Shown: in pieces, positions 36,567 through 47,130 of the stretch
How positions within the stretch are numbered: position 1 is the stretch's first letter
Layout of the letters: every line of letters begins with the position of its first letter
From: Ferruginibacter sp.
GTDB taxonomy: Bacteria > Bacteroidota > Bacteroidia > Chitinophagales > Chitinophagaceae
Direction of reading: 5' to 3'
DNA: 64,000 nt
NCBI GenBank assembly: GCA_013141115.1
Contig: JABFRP010000001.1
Location: 558,001-622,000 of the forward strand
The notes under the pieces: generated by a model
The model's database searches: none
Told to the model about the DNA's origin: nothing
The model's input: only the letters and a program-made list of their open reading frames with translations
Translations under genes and position numbers: made by a program

Positions 36567-39044
36567 CTAAAAAGGATAATTAATTCCAATAGTAAAATTA
36601 AAGTTTTCGTACCGCCACTTTCTGTATTCTTCATTATTAACTCCATTCACAACATTTCCCTTAGTAAAAATTTTCTTTAATACATCATTAAAACTTAGAG
36701 CAGGTATTTTCCAGCCGTCGTTAATATAACTTAACTCGGGGCGTTTAAACCTAAAGCCAAAATCAAACCGTACCACAAAATAATTAAAATCCAGCCTGAA
36801 ACCAGTGCCGGCATTCATGCCCATTTCTTTCCAGATATTTTTTAGCTGAAACTGTGCACTATCTGTTCCTCCGCCTGGTTTGGAGTTGCGTAAATTCCAA
36901 ACATTACCAAAATCTAAAAACAAAGCACCCTTAAGCGTCATTGTATTGGGAATAAGCTGTGCAATATTGTAGCGGTATTCAATGTTCGATTCTAATTGTA
37001 TATCACCCGTTCTGTCATTAAATTTATTGGTGCCATAAGGTGCCAACGGTTGTGAACCCCGGCCAATACCACGTACAGGCCAGCCCCTCATGCTATTACT
37101 TCCACCACCAAAATATTGTTTAAAAAATGGGAGCGTTGTATCTTTTTTAGATGCAATACCCACACCGGAAAATACACGAAATACAAAAGCCGATTTCGTT
37201 TTAGTACGGGTGTGAATATATTCTACATCTGTTTTTAAATACTGGCGTAAGTAAGTATTTAAAATATTTAGTTTTCTTAAAGGAATAAACAGCGGAACTA
37301 ACGGAAATCCTGATTCTTCAATATTGGCTTTTAAACTATGCTGCCTGTTAGTGTGCTTCTTGTTTACTTTTGTATAAGAATATCCAATGCTGGAACCAGC
37401 CACCAGCGCTGTATTAAAGGAGTAGCGCAAAAAAGGATTTGATTCCAGTGTTTTGGTAAAGCTGTCTGTTTCGTTATATAAACGGGTGAATTCAATATTA
37501 AAAGGCTTATAAACAAACTGCCCGTTTTTATTATTACGCCAGCTGTAGCCAATACCTAAATTGGTGGATTGCAGGTTAAATAAATTAATACGATTTATAA
37601 GCGATGCATTTACATTGATGAAAGTTTCTGGGGAGACAACATGTTTATCTCTGTTAAAACTGGTAAAGGGATAAATAAAACGGGGAAATACAATACTATT
37701 GGATAAACTCAATTCATTAGAATTGATCACATTTTTTTTGCCACTATTATCTGCACTTAAATTTAATTCCACACCAGCTCTTACCGCAGTGGTCATTTTA
37801 ATGCCTTCCTTACCCAGGTTTCGGTTAGTTAGTGCCACATTGCCCGATAAACCTAACAGGTTGCCGGCATTGGCTGCAGTTACGCTGTTGGTGTTACTGG
37901 TGGCAGAAAAACTTGCTTCAATACCCGATTCAAAACTAAATTGCTTGGCAGGTATTAATTGCACTACCAGGTCAATTTTATTTACACTGTCTTTATCTTT
38001 TAATTCTATAATTTCTATGTTGGTGCTTTGCCATACACCAGCCCTGGTAAAACTATTTAAGGTTTTGTAATAAGTAGTTTGCTGATACAGATCACCTTTT
38101 TTAATAAACATATTGCGTATTAAAAACCCTGTACGAAATAATTTATCATGATACCGGATAGTGTAGTTACTTCTTGTAACCCTTTCGGTAAGGGATGAAT
38201 CGTTGAGTTTGTCGCCGGGTTGATAGTCGGGTAATATGTAGATATTATTGATGTAGAATTTTTTAAGCCTGTTACTATCAGCAGGAGGATTTAATACCAC
38301 GGCCAGTTTTATTTTCGGCGAATCTTTTGCCTGTTGCGCTTCTGCCAGTAAACGTAATTGTTCAAAAGGATCGTCACTAATATTGGTTAAAGCTTCCAGC
38401 GTGGTATCGCCCCTTACTTTTAATTCGGTAGGCGTAATTCTGTAATAGCCATTATTTCTGTAAATGTCTATTAAGCGGTTTATCTCGCCCAGCACAGCAG
38501 ATTTTGTTACCGGCTCCGTTTCCTTTAATAAACTATTGCCGGCATTTAGCTGCGCTATTTGTTGCAGGTCTGGTTTTCTAATCAGGTAACTGGTGGTATC
38601 AATACGGGTAGGTTTGCCTGGTGCAATGGTATATTTTACATGTACTCTTTGTTGCCCATGCTTTTTTATAGTATCAGCTTTGTAAAATGCAGTTGCCCTG
38701 TAATAACCAAGATGCAACATGGAAGATTGCATGTTCTTGGCCGACTTTGCAGCCGAAGCGGTATCAAATGCTGCCGGGCTGTTATATACATGGCGTATAA
38801 AATAATGGTCAACCACATTTATTGTAGAGCTGTCATCCAATTGGGCATTCAAACGTGATTTTAATGCGATCAGTTCATCTTTAGTAAATTTTCCTCCCTT
38901 AACTTCGATACTGTTTTTAGTAACAAATGGTTTGTCTTTTTGATATTTTTTTGGAACAATGCAGGAAGACAATACTAATGAAAGTAAAAATATATTCTTT
39001 AATTGCTGAAACAACCTTGTTTTATGAGGGGAACTTATCGGCAT
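36567..39044 (-). CDS. Omp85/BamA-family outer-membrane lipoprotein
   Basis: 825 residues. The N-terminal signal ends in lipobox LSSC. The middle has POTRA-like regions (residues about 30-300) and the C-terminal half is a beta-barrel with FGGGSNSMRGWPVRGIGRG (the VRGF/Y-type loop) and terminal phenylalanine in IGINYPF. It is an Omp85 homologue (BamA/TamA-like). The lipid anchor on the POTRA side is a Bacteroidota trait of 'BamA/TamA family' lipoproteins. Client proteins unknown. Confidence 0.9.
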   Translation of the reverse strand: MPISSPHKTRLFQQLKNIFLLSLVLSSCIVPKKYQKDKPFVTKNSIEVKGGKFTKDELIALKSRLNAQLDDSSTINVVDHYFIRHVYNSPAAFDTASAAKSAKNMQSSMLHLGYYRATAFYKADTIKKHGQQRVHVKYTIAPGKPTRIDTTSYLIRKPDLQQIAQLNAGNSLLKETEPVTKSAVLGEINRLIDIYRNNGYYRITPTELKVRGDTTLEALTNISDDPFEQLRLLAEAQQAKDSPKIKLAVVLNPPADSNRLKKFYINNIYILPDYQPGDKLNDSSLTERVTRSNYTIRYHDKLFRTGFLIRNMFIKKGDLYQQTTYYKTLNSFTRAGVWQSTNIEIIELKDKDSVNKIDLVVQLIPAKQFSFESGIEASFSATSNTNSVTAANAGNLLGLSGNVALTNRNLGKEGIKMTTAVRAGVELNLSADNSGKKNVINSNELSLSNSIVFPRFIYPFTSFNRDKHVVSPETFINVNASLINRINLFNLQSTNLGIGYSWRNNKNGQFVYKPFNIEFTRLYNETDSFTKTLESNPFLRYSFNTALVAGSSIGYSYTKVNKKHTNRQHSLKANIEESGFPLVPLFIPLRKLNILNTYLRQYLKTDVEYIHTRTKTKSAFVFRVFSGVGIASKKDTTLPFFKQYFGGGSNSMRGWPVRGIGRGSQPLAPYGTNKFNDRTGDIQLESNIEYRYNIAQLIPNTMTLKGALFLDFGNVWNLRNSKPGGGTDSAQFQLKNIWKEMGMNAGTGFRLDFNYFVVRFDFGFRFKRPELSYINDGWKIPALSFNDVLKKIFTKGNVVNGVNNEEYRKWRYENFNFTIGINYPF

Positions 39045-39063
39045 ACAAATTTAATAGTGCGTA

Positions 39064-39807
39064 ATGTTTAACAAAACACATACCAAATATATCCAAAGTT
39101 TGCACCATAAAAAATTCAGAGATGAAAATGGGGTGTTTATTGCAGAAGGCCCAAAGGTAGTGCTGGAACTTTTAGAAACCCGTGAATTTGTTTGCCAGCA
39201 ACTGTTTGCTGTAAACGAGTGGTTGGTGGAGAACGATAAAACATTAAAAAAGTATTCGGGGGCAGAAATTTTTGTGTTAAAAGATTTTGAACTGGAGAAA
39301 ATATCGCTGCTTACCACGGCCAACCATGTGCTGGCTGTTTTTAAAAAGAAAACGCCTGCCGAACCGGTAAATATTAAAGGAAAGATAACGCTGGTTTTAG
39401 ATACCATTCAGGACCCTGGTAATTTGGGCACTATTATAAGAACTGCGGATTGGTTTGGTATAGAAAATATAGTTTGTTCACCGGCCTGTGCCGATATGTA
39501 CAACCCTAAAGTGGTGCAAAGTACCATGGGCAGTTTAGCAAGAGTAAATATTTTTTATGCAGACCTTAACGTTTGGCTGAAAAAAAATGGCAGCATAAAA
39601 AAATATGCTGCGGCGTTACATGGCAAAAATATCAGCAGTTTAAAAGCTGTTAAAGAGGCTATAATAATTATTGGTAACGAAGGAAAAGGAATTAGTGATA
39701 CCATAATGAATGCAGTAGATGAAAAGATTACCATACCAAAAATTGGCGAAGCAGAATCATTAAATGCGGCAGTGGCAACGGGAATAATTTTAGCAGCGGT
39801 TAGATGA
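39064..39807 (+). CDS. RNA 2'-O-methyltransferase, TrmH/SpoU family
   Basis: 247 residues. An N-terminal L30e-like RNA-binding part (YIQSLHHKKFRDENGVFIAEGPKVVLELL) is followed by the SPOUT methyltransferase knot: DTIQDPGNLGTIIRTADWFGI, IIIGNEGKGISD, IPKIGEAESLNAAVATGI. It is a TrmH-like enzyme modifying rRNA or tRNA; the exact nucleotide cannot be assigned. It is divergent from the Omp85 gene with 19 bases between start codons. Confidence 0.94.
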   Translation: MFNKTHTKYIQSLHHKKFRDENGVFIAEGPKVVLELLETREFVCQQLFAVNEWLVENDKTLKKYSGAEIFVLKDFELEKISLLTTANHVLAVFKKKTPAEPVNIKGKITLVLDTIQDPGNLGTIIRTADWFGIENIVCSPACADMYNPKVVQSTMGSLARVNIFYADLNVWLKKNGSIKKYAAALHGKNISSLKAVKEAIIIIGNEGKGISDTIMNAVDEKITIPKIGEAESLNAAVATGIILAAVR

Positions 39808-39819
39808 TTGTTTTATTAG

Positions 39820-41061
39820 TTAACGAAACTGTATCGCTTTTACCGGTTTTACTTTTTTAATAAGTAATGTAGGGATGATGAGTGTTGCAAAAGAAACTAC
39901 CAGCGTGCCTATGCAAATTAAAACTACCTGCCACCAAATTACATCGGCATGTGCCTGGCTCATGTAATAGGCATCTTCATCTAATTTTATGAAACCTGTT
40001 TTTTCCTGCAGCCAGCAAATACCCAGCCCCAATATGGCACCCAATATAACTCCGGTAATGGCAATAAAAGAAGTGTTGAATAAAAATACCTGCTGAATAT
40101 TCCAGTCGCTGGCACCAATGGCTTTTAAAATACCTGTCATTCTTGTTCTTTCCAACACTAAAATAATAAGGCAGGTAATTAAGTTTACAGCTGCAATCAC
40201 TACCATGATGATGAGCAGAACGCTTTTTATTCTTCCCTGTAATGCCAACCAGTCAAAAATGTTGGGATACACTTCCTGAATAGTTTTGCTGTACCAGGTT
40301 TGCGGCAGCACATCCACATCATGGATCATTGTATTGATGGCAGCAGTCTTTTTGTAATCGTGTAAAAAAATTTCATAACCGCCGATCTGGTCAGGAGCCC
40401 AGTTGTTCAATCTTCTGATGAGTTTAATGTCGCAAACGCCAAAAGCTTTATCGTATTCTTCAATGGATGTTTTGTAAATGCCGGTTATTTGTAAACGCCG
40501 CCGCCTGGCATTACCAATACCGGTGGCATCAATAAATACCACATCCACGCTATCATTAATGGATAAATTTAATTGGCCGGCGGTATAGGCAGATAATACA
40601 ATTTCTTTACTGTAGCTGCTGTCTTTTACATTCATCCAGCGGCCTTGTTTTAAAAGGCTGTTCATCCGGCCAAAATCAAAAGTAGAGTCGATGCCTTTTA
40701 ATAAAACACTTTCAATCTCATTCTTGTATTTTAAAATAGCCGATTTGGTAGCATACCTTTCCACACTTTTTATTTCGGGTATCTTTTTTAAGTTTTGTTC
40801 AACCGTTTCGTTTTGTGCTATGGGATATTCCTCAGCAATACTTACTTTGTTTTCCAAATCTTGCTGCACACGTATGTGCCCCCAAAAACTAAACACTTTA
40901 TTGCTGATGACCTGTTGAAAGCCGTTTACAAAACTCATAGCCACTATCATTACAGCAACGCTTATGGCGGTGGCAGCAACGGCAAGCCTGATAATAAAAC
41001 GGGAGAATGTTTTCTCCCTGTTAAAGGCTATTCTTTTTGCTATGAAAACGGATATATTCAA
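39820..41061 (-). CDS. FtsX-like ABC permease (LolC/LolE type)
   Basis: 413 residues. The N-terminal helix ([27 protein letters not shown]) is followed by a periplasmic MacB-like domain and three more membrane helices ([63 protein letters not shown]). The [14 protein letters not shown] loop is typical of lipoprotein-releasing permeases. Such permeases work with a LolD-type ATPase, which is not adjacent. Confidence 0.93.
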   Translation of the reverse strand: MNISVFIAKRIAFNREKTFSRFIIRLAVAATAISVAVMIVAMSFVNGFQQVISNKVFSFWGHIRVQQDLENKVSIAEEYPIAQNETVEQNLKKIPEIKSVERYATKSAILKYKNEIESVLLKGIDSTFDFGRMNSLLKQGRWMNVKDSSYSKEIVLSAYTAGQLNLSINDSVDVVFIDATGIGNARRRRLQITGIYKTSIEEYDKAFGVCDIKLIRRLNNWAPDQIGGYEIFLHDYKKTAAINTMIHDVDVLPQTWYSKTIQEVYPNIFDWLALQGRIKSVLLIIMVVIAAVNLITCLIILVLERTRMTGILKAIGASDWNIQQVFLFNTSFIAITGVILGAILGLGICWLQEKTGFIKLDEDAYYMSQAHADVIWWQVVLICIGTLVVSFATLIIPTLLIKKVKPVKAIQFR

Positions 41062-41169
41062 ATGGCATACTTTTGGTATCTTACAAATGTATTTTATTTA
41101 AACGTAAAGATTACTAATAACATGATAAAAGTTCAGCAATGCAATGCGGTACAAGAGTGCGATGCAAGG

Positions 41170-42474
41170 ATGATGACCAAAGCTATGCAGCCCGTTACAA
41201 AAAAATATTTATTTCTTACTTTATTTACTCTATTTACTTTCTACTGCACGGCACAATTGCCCGATGTGGTTTATAAATCCAATATACAATGTGTGCGCTT
41301 TCATCCTTATGGCGATCAAACAGCGTTGCCGCTGTATAATTTAAACAGTGGCGACCAGCTGGAATTAAATTTTGATGACCTTGATGGAAATGTAAAAAGT
41401 TATTATTACAGTTTTCAATTGTGCGATTATAACTGGAAGCCGGTGGATATAAGTCCGTTTATGTACATTAAAGGCTTTACGCAACAACGCATTACTACCA
41501 ACCGCTATTCATCTATTGCATTTACAAAATATACGCACTACCAGTCAATGGTGCCCGATAGAAATACTACCATCACTTTATCGGGTAATTATATGCTGAA
41601 GGTTTTTTTAAATGGCGATACATCGCAACTGGCTTTTACCAGAAGGTTGTTGGTAGTAGATGCTAAAGCGGCAATAATTGCCAAAACAGTGCAGCCATTT
41701 ACGCCGCAATATTTTAGTACACATCAAAAAATTCAGTTTACTGCAAACATTACCGGGGTAAATACATTTAGTGCAGCGCAACAGGTAAAGGTGGTGATAT
41801 TACAAAACAACCGATGGGACAATGCTATAAAAGATATTCCTCCTACTTTTGTAAGAGGGAGTTCGTTAGAATATAATAATGAAAGCAGTTGCATTTTTTC
41901 CGGAGGTAAAGAATGGCGCTGGCTTGATTTAAGAAGTTTTAGATTACAAAGCGATAGAGTGGATAGTGCCCGGTATACCAAAACTGCTACCGATGTGTAT
42001 GTAAAACCGGATATGGACAGGAGTGGCGTAAAGTATGTTTACTTTAGAGATTTGAATGGCATGTTTTTAATAGAAACTTACGAAAGTATTAATCCCTACT
42101 GGCAAGGCGATTTTGCCACAGTGCATTTTACATTTGCAACGCCCAATGCACAACCTGTTGCCGGTAAAGATATTTATTTGGCCGGGCAGTTAACTGATTA
42201 TGCATTTAACGATAAAACTAAAATGGTTTTTAATAAAGAAAGGGGAGTTTATGAAACAACAGCTTTTTTAAAACAGGGCTATTATAATTATACCTATATA
42301 GCAGTAGATAAAAATAATCCGCAACAAAAAACAGACCTGGAAGGTAATTATTGGGAAACAGAAAACAGCTACAGCATTTTAATGTATTATAAAGGCTTTA
42401 ATGATCGTGCCGATCAATTGATTGGCGTGGGAAAAATAAATTCGAGAACGGACAGGCCCGGCATTAGTTTTTAA
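41170..42474 (+). CDS. T9SS plug-domain (DUF5103) protein
   Basis: From ATG 41170 (alternatives 41122, 41173, 41185) it is about 434 residues with a signal sequence (KKYLFLTLFTLFTFYCTA). The mature part (LPDVVYKSNIQCVRFHPYGDQTALPLYNL ... GDQLELNFDDLDGNVKSYYYSFQLCDYNWKP) matches DUF5103, the plug partner of the type IX SprA translocon. The C-terminal part has an early-set Ig-like domain (GKDIYLAGQLTDYAFNDKTKM). Its transcription start lies in the divergent region with the permease. It fits the T9SS cargo at the left edge. Confidence 0.9.
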   Translation: MMTKAMQPVTKKYLFLTLFTLFTFYCTAQLPDVVYKSNIQCVRFHPYGDQTALPLYNLNSGDQLELNFDDLDGNVKSYYYSFQLCDYNWKPVDISPFMYIKGFTQQRITTNRYSSIAFTKYTHYQSMVPDRNTTITLSGNYMLKVFLNGDTSQLAFTRRLLVVDAKAAIIAKTVQPFTPQYFSTHQKIQFTANITGVNTFSAAQQVKVVILQNNRWDNAIKDIPPTFVRGSSLEYNNESSCIFSGGKEWRWLDLRSFRLQSDRVDSARYTKTATDVYVKPDMDRSGVKYVYFRDLNGMFLIETYESINPYWQGDFATVHFTFATPNAQPVAGKDIYLAGQLTDYAFNDKTKMVFNKERGVYETTAFLKQGYYNYTYIAVDKNNPQQKTDLEGNYWETENSYSILMYYKGFNDRADQLIGVGKINSRTDRPGISF

Positions 42475-42592
42475 TGGACAATTGGCGATGACTAAATATT
42501 GCATATTATCAGCTTAGTATGCTATATGATATTTACAACCCATTTGGATATTTTATATTTAGCATTGCGTTAGTTTTTTAATATTAACGCCG

Positions 42593-42600
42593 TATATTTG
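42593..42600 (+). promoter_or_regulatory. -7 box (TATATTTG) of the SRP RNA gene
   Basis: Matches TAnnTTTG and ends just before the RNA start near 42604. A TTG at 42565-42567 is a possible -33 element with somewhat long spacing. Confidence 0.55.
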
Positions 42601-42603
42601 CGG

Positions 42604-42698
42604 CGGCAAGTCTTATACGGCCAGCTCCTGTTGAACTCCCCCAGGGCCGGAAGGCAGCAAGGGTAGATGGTTGAGCGGTGCGATGTAAGTAACTTGCC
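42604..42698 (+). ncRNA. ffs: Signal recognition particle RNA, small bacterial type
   Basis: The ends GGCAAGT (42604-42610) and ACTTGCC (42692-42698) pair. The apex carries the universal SRP domain IV sequence, CCCCCAGGGCCGGAAGGCAGC followed by AAGGGTAG, with the asymmetric loop and the GGAA tetraloop. A TATATTTG box sits just upstream and a T run just downstream. This RNA binds Ffh and directs membrane protein targeting. It lies between the T9SS plug gene and the aldolase. Confidence 0.95.
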
Positions 42699-42737
42699 AT
42701 TTTTTATTTATAGTATCACCTAAATATACAGTTTACA

Positions 42738-43391
42738 ATGAAATTTTTTATCGACACAGCTAACCTGGCTCAAATTAAAGAAGCCAATGATCTGGGGATT
42801 TTGGATGGTGTAACCACCAATCCATCTTTAATGGCAAAAGAAGGCATTAAAGGTACAGAAGCAGTAATGGCACACTATAAAACCATTTGCGAAATGGTGG
42901 ATGGTGATATTAGTGCCGAAGTTATTTCTACCGATTTTGATGGTATTATTGAAGAAGGTAAAAAGCTGGCGGCTATTCACCCCAATATTGTGGTTAAAGT
43001 GCCTATGATAAAAGATGGCATTAAAGCTATAAAATGGTTTACTGAAAATGGTATTAAAACCAATTGCACCCTTATATTTTCTGCAGGTCAGGCTATTTTA
43101 GCTGCAAAAGCAGGCGCTACTTATGTGTCGCCATTTATAGGAAGGGTTGATGATACAGGTTGGGATGGTATGGATCTGATACATCAATTACGCCAGATAT
43201 TTTCTATACAAGGATATAAAACAGAAATTTTAGCAGCATCAATACGCTACCCTAATCATATTATTAAATGTGCAGAAGCTGGTGCTGATGTTTGTACTTG
43301 CCCATTGTCATCTATTTTAGGTTTATTAAAACATCCATTAACTGACAGCGGATTAGCACAGTTTTTAGAAGATGCTAAGAAATTTGCATAG
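42738..43391 (+). CDS. fsa: Transaldolase-like fructose-6-phosphate aldolase
   Basis: 217 residues. TIM-barrel of the TalC/MipB/FSA short-transaldolase family: [30 protein letters not shown], catalytic Lys in [12 protein letters not shown], then [29 protein letters not shown]. It works either as a transaldolase in the pentose phosphate pathway or as a fructose-6-P aldolase; the sequence alone does not settle this. A terminator follows. Confidence 0.93.
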   Translation: MKFFIDTANLAQIKEANDLGILDGVTTNPSLMAKEGIKGTEAVMAHYKTICEMVDGDISAEVISTDFDGIIEEGKKLAAIHPNIVVKVPMIKDGIKAIKWFTENGIKTNCTLIFSAGQAILAAKAGATYVSPFIGRVDDTGWDGMDLIHQLRQIFSIQGYKTEILAASIRYPNHIIKCAEAGADVCTCPLSSILGLLKHPLTDSGLAQFLEDAKKFA

Positions 43392-43415
43392 ATAATCTCT
43401 AGCTATATATAATTA

Positions 43416-43457
43416 AAAATGCCCGGTAAATCTTTTTTTGAAGAGCCGGGCATTTTT
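43416..43457 (+). terminator. Rho-independent terminator
   Basis: AAAATGCCCGG pairs with CCGGGCATTTT. The A/T runs on both sides suit both the aldolase and the convergent small exported gene. Confidence 0.85.
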
Positions 43458-43488
43458 ACGTTTAAGAGACTAAGCAGATTTTGTCTGC

Positions 43489-43920
43489 CTAACCTTTTTT
43501 ACGTTTTGATTTGGGAGGTTGTACACCATTGAATATTTCATCAACAGTTCTTAAGTTTTCGTCGTCGGGTTTTTTCTTTACGTATATTACAAATTCTTTG
43601 TTTAAGGCGGGGTTGGCTTTAAGCACCACTTTAATCTCTACTTTCTCTGCTGCAAAATCTCTGTCAATCAGCAATGTATTACCAAAAAACTTACCAGCAG
43701 ATGCGGTAAAATTTAAATGACTGCTATCTAACGGTAAATATCTTCCATTGCTTAAAAGTCCATCTACATTAATATAATTATATGTGCCTTTTTTAAGACT
43801 GTCGGTATATAAATGCACGTAAATACTATCTATTTTTTGTGCATTTACAGAGCAATTGAAGAGCAATAATAAAATAACAGGTAAAACTTTTTTCAATCGG
43901 CGTTGTTTTATTTTATGCAA
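43489..43920 (-). CDS. Small exported protein
   Basis: 143 residues. A basic N-terminus (MHKIKQRRLKK) leads into a signal peptide ending FNCSVNAQ. The mature domain is beta-rich (DSIYVHLYTDSLKKGTYNYINVDGLLSNGRYLPL ... KNEFVIYVKKK-like strands) and ends in a basic tail SKRKKG. Ig-like by pattern; family not identified. It faces the aldolase across a shared terminator. Confidence 0.7.
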   Translation of the reverse strand: MHKIKQRRLKKVLPVILLLLFNCSVNAQKIDSIYVHLYTDSLKKGTYNYINVDGLLSNGRYLPLDSSHLNFTASAGKFFGNTLLIDRDFAAEKVEIKVVLKANPALNKEFVIYVKKKPDDENLRTVDEIFNGVQPPKSKRKKG

Positions 43921-44084
43921 AGATTGAAAAAATTATGCCAGCGTTGCAAATGTGGGTAAATATGAAATGTTAAAAAATACCAGCATTATTGTAAGAAATC
44001 AGTAGGATGTACAATTTATTTATCACTAAAAACTAGCCGACATAACGTATCTTTACCAACTATTTTTTTACTATAATAATAATA

Positions 44085-45095
44085 ATGGATATAGCAGCCG
44101 ATAGCAATGAGATTGCAAAGAATATGGAAGTAATTGGCACGTTACAAGGTTTTGTAGGAGAAACTGTAGAAAGTTCTCTTTTAGATCCGGACGACTGCTG
44201 GCAACCCACTGATTTTTTACCCGATCTTACCAGGGATGATGCATTTGACCAGGTAACAAAATTAAGAGAGCGTACATCTTGTATTCCTGATAGTATTATT
44301 ACTTCCTTGGTGGGCAATATGATAACGGAAGAAGCATTGCCGAGCTATCAAACTTCGTTTAACTTAATTGTAAATGAAGAAAAAGAGCTCACCAGTACTA
44401 ATGGTTGGGTGAGGTGGTCGAGGGCCTGGACGGCGGAAGAAAACCGCCACGGTGATCTGCTTAATAAATACCTGTATTTATCGGGCAGATGTGATATGAA
44501 AGCGGTAGAACAAACCATACACCGGTTAATCTACAATGGCTTTAACCCCAATGTAAATCTTGATCCGTACCAGATCATTGTGTACACTTCATTTCAGGAA
44601 AGAGCTACTAAAATATCACACGTAAATACCGGTAAGCTTGCAGATAAAGCAGGCGACAATACCTTATCAAAAATTTGTAAAACTATTGCAGGTGATGAAG
44701 CAAGACACGAAAATGCCTACAAATCCTTTATGACCAAAATATTTGAGATAGACCCTAACGGTGCTTTAAAATCTTTTGAGCAAATGATGCGTAAGCAAAT
44801 AGTAATGCCGGCAGTTTTAATGGCCGAAGGCAATAAAAATCCTAACATCTTTACCGACTTTTCTGCAGTAACCCAAAAAATAGGTGTGTACACCACCTGG
44901 GATTATGCAAGCATTATTGAGCATTTGGTATCGCTTTGGAAAATAGAAAGTTTAACCGGCTTAAAAGACGGCGCTGCAAAAGCCCAGGATTATTTGTGTG
45001 TATTGGCCAACAGGTATAAAAAAATTGCAGAGCGAATGAAAATACCGGACGAGATCAACCTATCATGGCTAAGTAATAATAAATTGGCTTTTTAA
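44085..45095 (+). CDS. Acyl-ACP desaturase
   Basis: 336 residues. Soluble di-iron desaturase of the plant stearoyl-ACP type, which inserts a double bond into acyl-ACP. Iron ligands are visible: TEEALPSYQTSF, TAEENRHGDLLNKYLYL and GDEARHENAYKSF, with the two E..H pairs of the FA_desaturase_2 family. The N-terminus is short. It needs a ferredoxin-type electron donor, none adjacent. A hairpin terminator follows the stop. Confidence 0.93.
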   Translation: MDIAADSNEIAKNMEVIGTLQGFVGETVESSLLDPDDCWQPTDFLPDLTRDDAFDQVTKLRERTSCIPDSIITSLVGNMITEEALPSYQTSFNLIVNEEKELTSTNGWVRWSRAWTAEENRHGDLLNKYLYLSGRCDMKAVEQTIHRLIYNGFNPNVNLDPYQIIVYTSFQERATKISHVNTGKLADKAGDNTLSKICKTIAGDEARHENAYKSFMTKIFEIDPNGALKSFEQMMRKQIVMPAVLMAEGNKNPNIFTDFSAVTQKIGVYTTWDYASIIEHLVSLWKIESLTGLKDGAAKAQDYLCVLANRYKKIAERMKIPDEINLSWLSNNKLAF

Positions 45096-45116
45096 AGAAT
45101 ATTGTTAAAACTTACA

Positions 45117-45150
45117 AAACGCACTTGATATATTATCAATGTGCGTTTTT
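45117..45150 (+). terminator. Rho-independent terminator after the desaturase
   Basis: AAAACGCAC and GTGCGTTTT pair with a short inner TGA/TCA stem. A T run follows. Confidence 0.75.
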
Positions 45151-45244
45151 GTTTTATAGCAAAAACGGTATAAAAAATTTGTGGCTGGTGGGTATTTTTC
45201 AGGCATGGTAAAACAACTACTTTCACTACGGTAAATAAGTTACA

Positions 45245-47116
45245 ATGAAAAAATCAGCATTATATATTGCCTTAATAATTGCAGCAATGCCTGTTTTTGC
45301 ACAAACAGAAATTACTAAAGCCAACGATTGCTATAATAAAGAAGATTATCAATGCGCTGTTGATAATTACCTGATGGCGCTGGATAAAAAATCATATAAA
45401 GAAGGGGATCTTTATTTAGTAGAATATCGCATTGGCGACAGCTACTCTGCATTAAAGCAATTTGACAAATCAAACGAGTACTTACTAAAAGCCATCTCTT
45501 CCCGGCCTGATTATTTTTGGGGCTACCTTACTTTGGCGGATAATTATTATGATACCAAAAAATACCAGGAGGCACTTGGCTATTACCAAAAAGCTTATGA
45601 CAGGGCAACTGAAAAATATGATAAAGAAGATGCCACCTGGTGGATTGCCAATTGCCAGTACAATTTAAAAAATTATATATCGGCTATTACAGAGTTTAAT
45701 AAACTGCTATTGAGAACAGGCCGGTATTATAAAACAGATGCTTTTGTAGGAGATGCATTTTATTCTTTAAAAAAATATGATAGCGCCATAACTTATTACA
45801 GTAAAGCAGAGATCAGTTATAAGGCAGTTGATTCTCCGCTTAAACTGATCAAATGCTTTAAAGGCAAGTCTTACAAAGAGTTGGGTAAATATAAAGAAGC
45901 AATAGAACAATTGGATGCCTCCATTGCCATGGATGCCAAATACGGATTGCCCTTATGGGAAAAGGGAATTATTTATGCCTTAAAAAAAGAGTATTTAAAT
46001 GCAGTGGAGTGGTATAAAAAAGCATTGCCTTTTTACAGTACCAAGCCAACAGATGCCTATATATTGTGCGGCAATATTTCTGCCTGCTATCAAAATGTAA
46101 ATAATTATGCCGAAGCTGTAAACTGGGAAATAAAAAAGAAAGAGTACTCAACTAATAAGTACAAAGAGTTATCAAAAATCGCATCGTTTCAATACGGAAA
46201 ATTAAACCAGCCTAAAGAAGCTGCAAAAACTTGTACCGAAGGTATTAATACCTATATGCTGGAGCCTGCAGATAAATTACAAACATTAGGCAGCGATGAT
46301 TACGTTAAATTAAATGCCATAGCTGGTAAAATTGCTTTGGAGAAAAAAGATACTACACAGGCGATGAAGTATTTTGAGACCGCTTTGAAATTAAGTAAAG
46401 GGAATTTTGAAGCCAATGCCGGAGCTGCTGTAATTGCATGGGCAAGAAAAAATGAAGCAGACTTGAAAAAATATTTCGCCAATATTTATAAATCAACTTA
46501 TGATACGCTGATCTCTTCCAAAAAAGATATTGCCAATGTATATGGCAGGGCAGCACATACCGATGCATACATCAACAAAAGTTCTTACTATTCTTCCAGT
46601 GTGGAGTCTGCATTGAAGTTCGATTCATTGCAAAAAGAAGCGGTATTGCTTTGGCCGGTTGTACTTACCAACGGATCGGCTTATACTTTAAATAGTAACC
46701 GCAAAGCCTGCATTTCTGTTTTAAACCAGGCAATAAAACAATATGCTGCAGATAAATCTTATTTAAGTGATCTCTATAATTCAAAAGCAGTAATGCTGGA
46801 TAGTAAGGATACATTAGAGATTCGAAAAACACTTGAAGAGGCTGTAAAAGTAAATGCTGAAAATATTAAGGCCTGGGATAACCTGATGAAATATTATGGA
46901 TCGTATAATAATGTGACAGGGCTGGTAATGGTAGAAAAATTAATTACAATTTTAAAAAAGCAAAAAGATAATGCAAGCACAGCATCTGCATATGTATACA
47001 AAGGCGATTTTTTATGGCGCCTGGATAAAAAAGAAGATGCAAAAAATGCCTGGAAGGAAGCGTTGATATGGGATGCTAATAATGCTACTGCTAAAGAAAG
47101 AGCAAAAATGCAATAA
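45245..47116 (+). CDS. Exported TPR-repeat protein
   Basis: 623 residues: signal peptide (MKKSALYIALIIAAMPVFAQ), then tetratricopeptide repeats throughout (e.g. ADNYYDTKKYQEALGYYQKAYDRA; LPLWEKGIIYALKKEYLNAVEWYKKAL). It probably scaffolds envelope complexes in the periplasm. No catalytic motif. It stands alone. Confidence 0.9.
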   Translation: MKKSALYIALIIAAMPVFAQTEITKANDCYNKEDYQCAVDNYLMALDKKSYKEGDLYLVEYRIGDSYSALKQFDKSNEYLLKAISSRPDYFWGYLTLADNYYDTKKYQEALGYYQKAYDRATEKYDKEDATWWIANCQYNLKNYISAITEFNKLLLRTGRYYKTDAFVGDAFYSLKKYDSAITYYSKAEISYKAVDSPLKLIKCFKGKSYKELGKYKEAIEQLDASIAMDAKYGLPLWEKGIIYALKKEYLNAVEWYKKALPFYSTKPTDAYILCGNISACYQNVNNYAEAVNWEIKKKEYSTNKYKELSKIASFQYGKLNQPKEAAKTCTEGINTYMLEPADKLQTLGSDDYVKLNAIAGKIALEKKDTTQAMKYFETALKLSKGNFEANAGAAVIAWARKNEADLKKYFANIYKSTYDTLISSKKDIANVYGRAAHTDAYINKSSYYSSSVESALKFDSLQKEAVLLWPVVLTNGSAYTLNSNRKACISVLNQAIKQYAADKSYLSDLYNSKAVMLDSKDTLEIRKTLEEAVKVNAENIKAWDNLMKYYGSYNNVTGLVMVEKLITILKKQKDNASTASAYVYKGDFLWRLDKKEDAKNAWKEALIWDANNATAKERAKMQ

Positions 47117-47130
47117 GAAAAATTACATAA

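Noticed and set aside
42481..42600. Possible tRNA near the SRP RNA
   Set aside because: No cloverleaf or T-arm GTTCRA sequence; the RNA found is the SRP RNA only.
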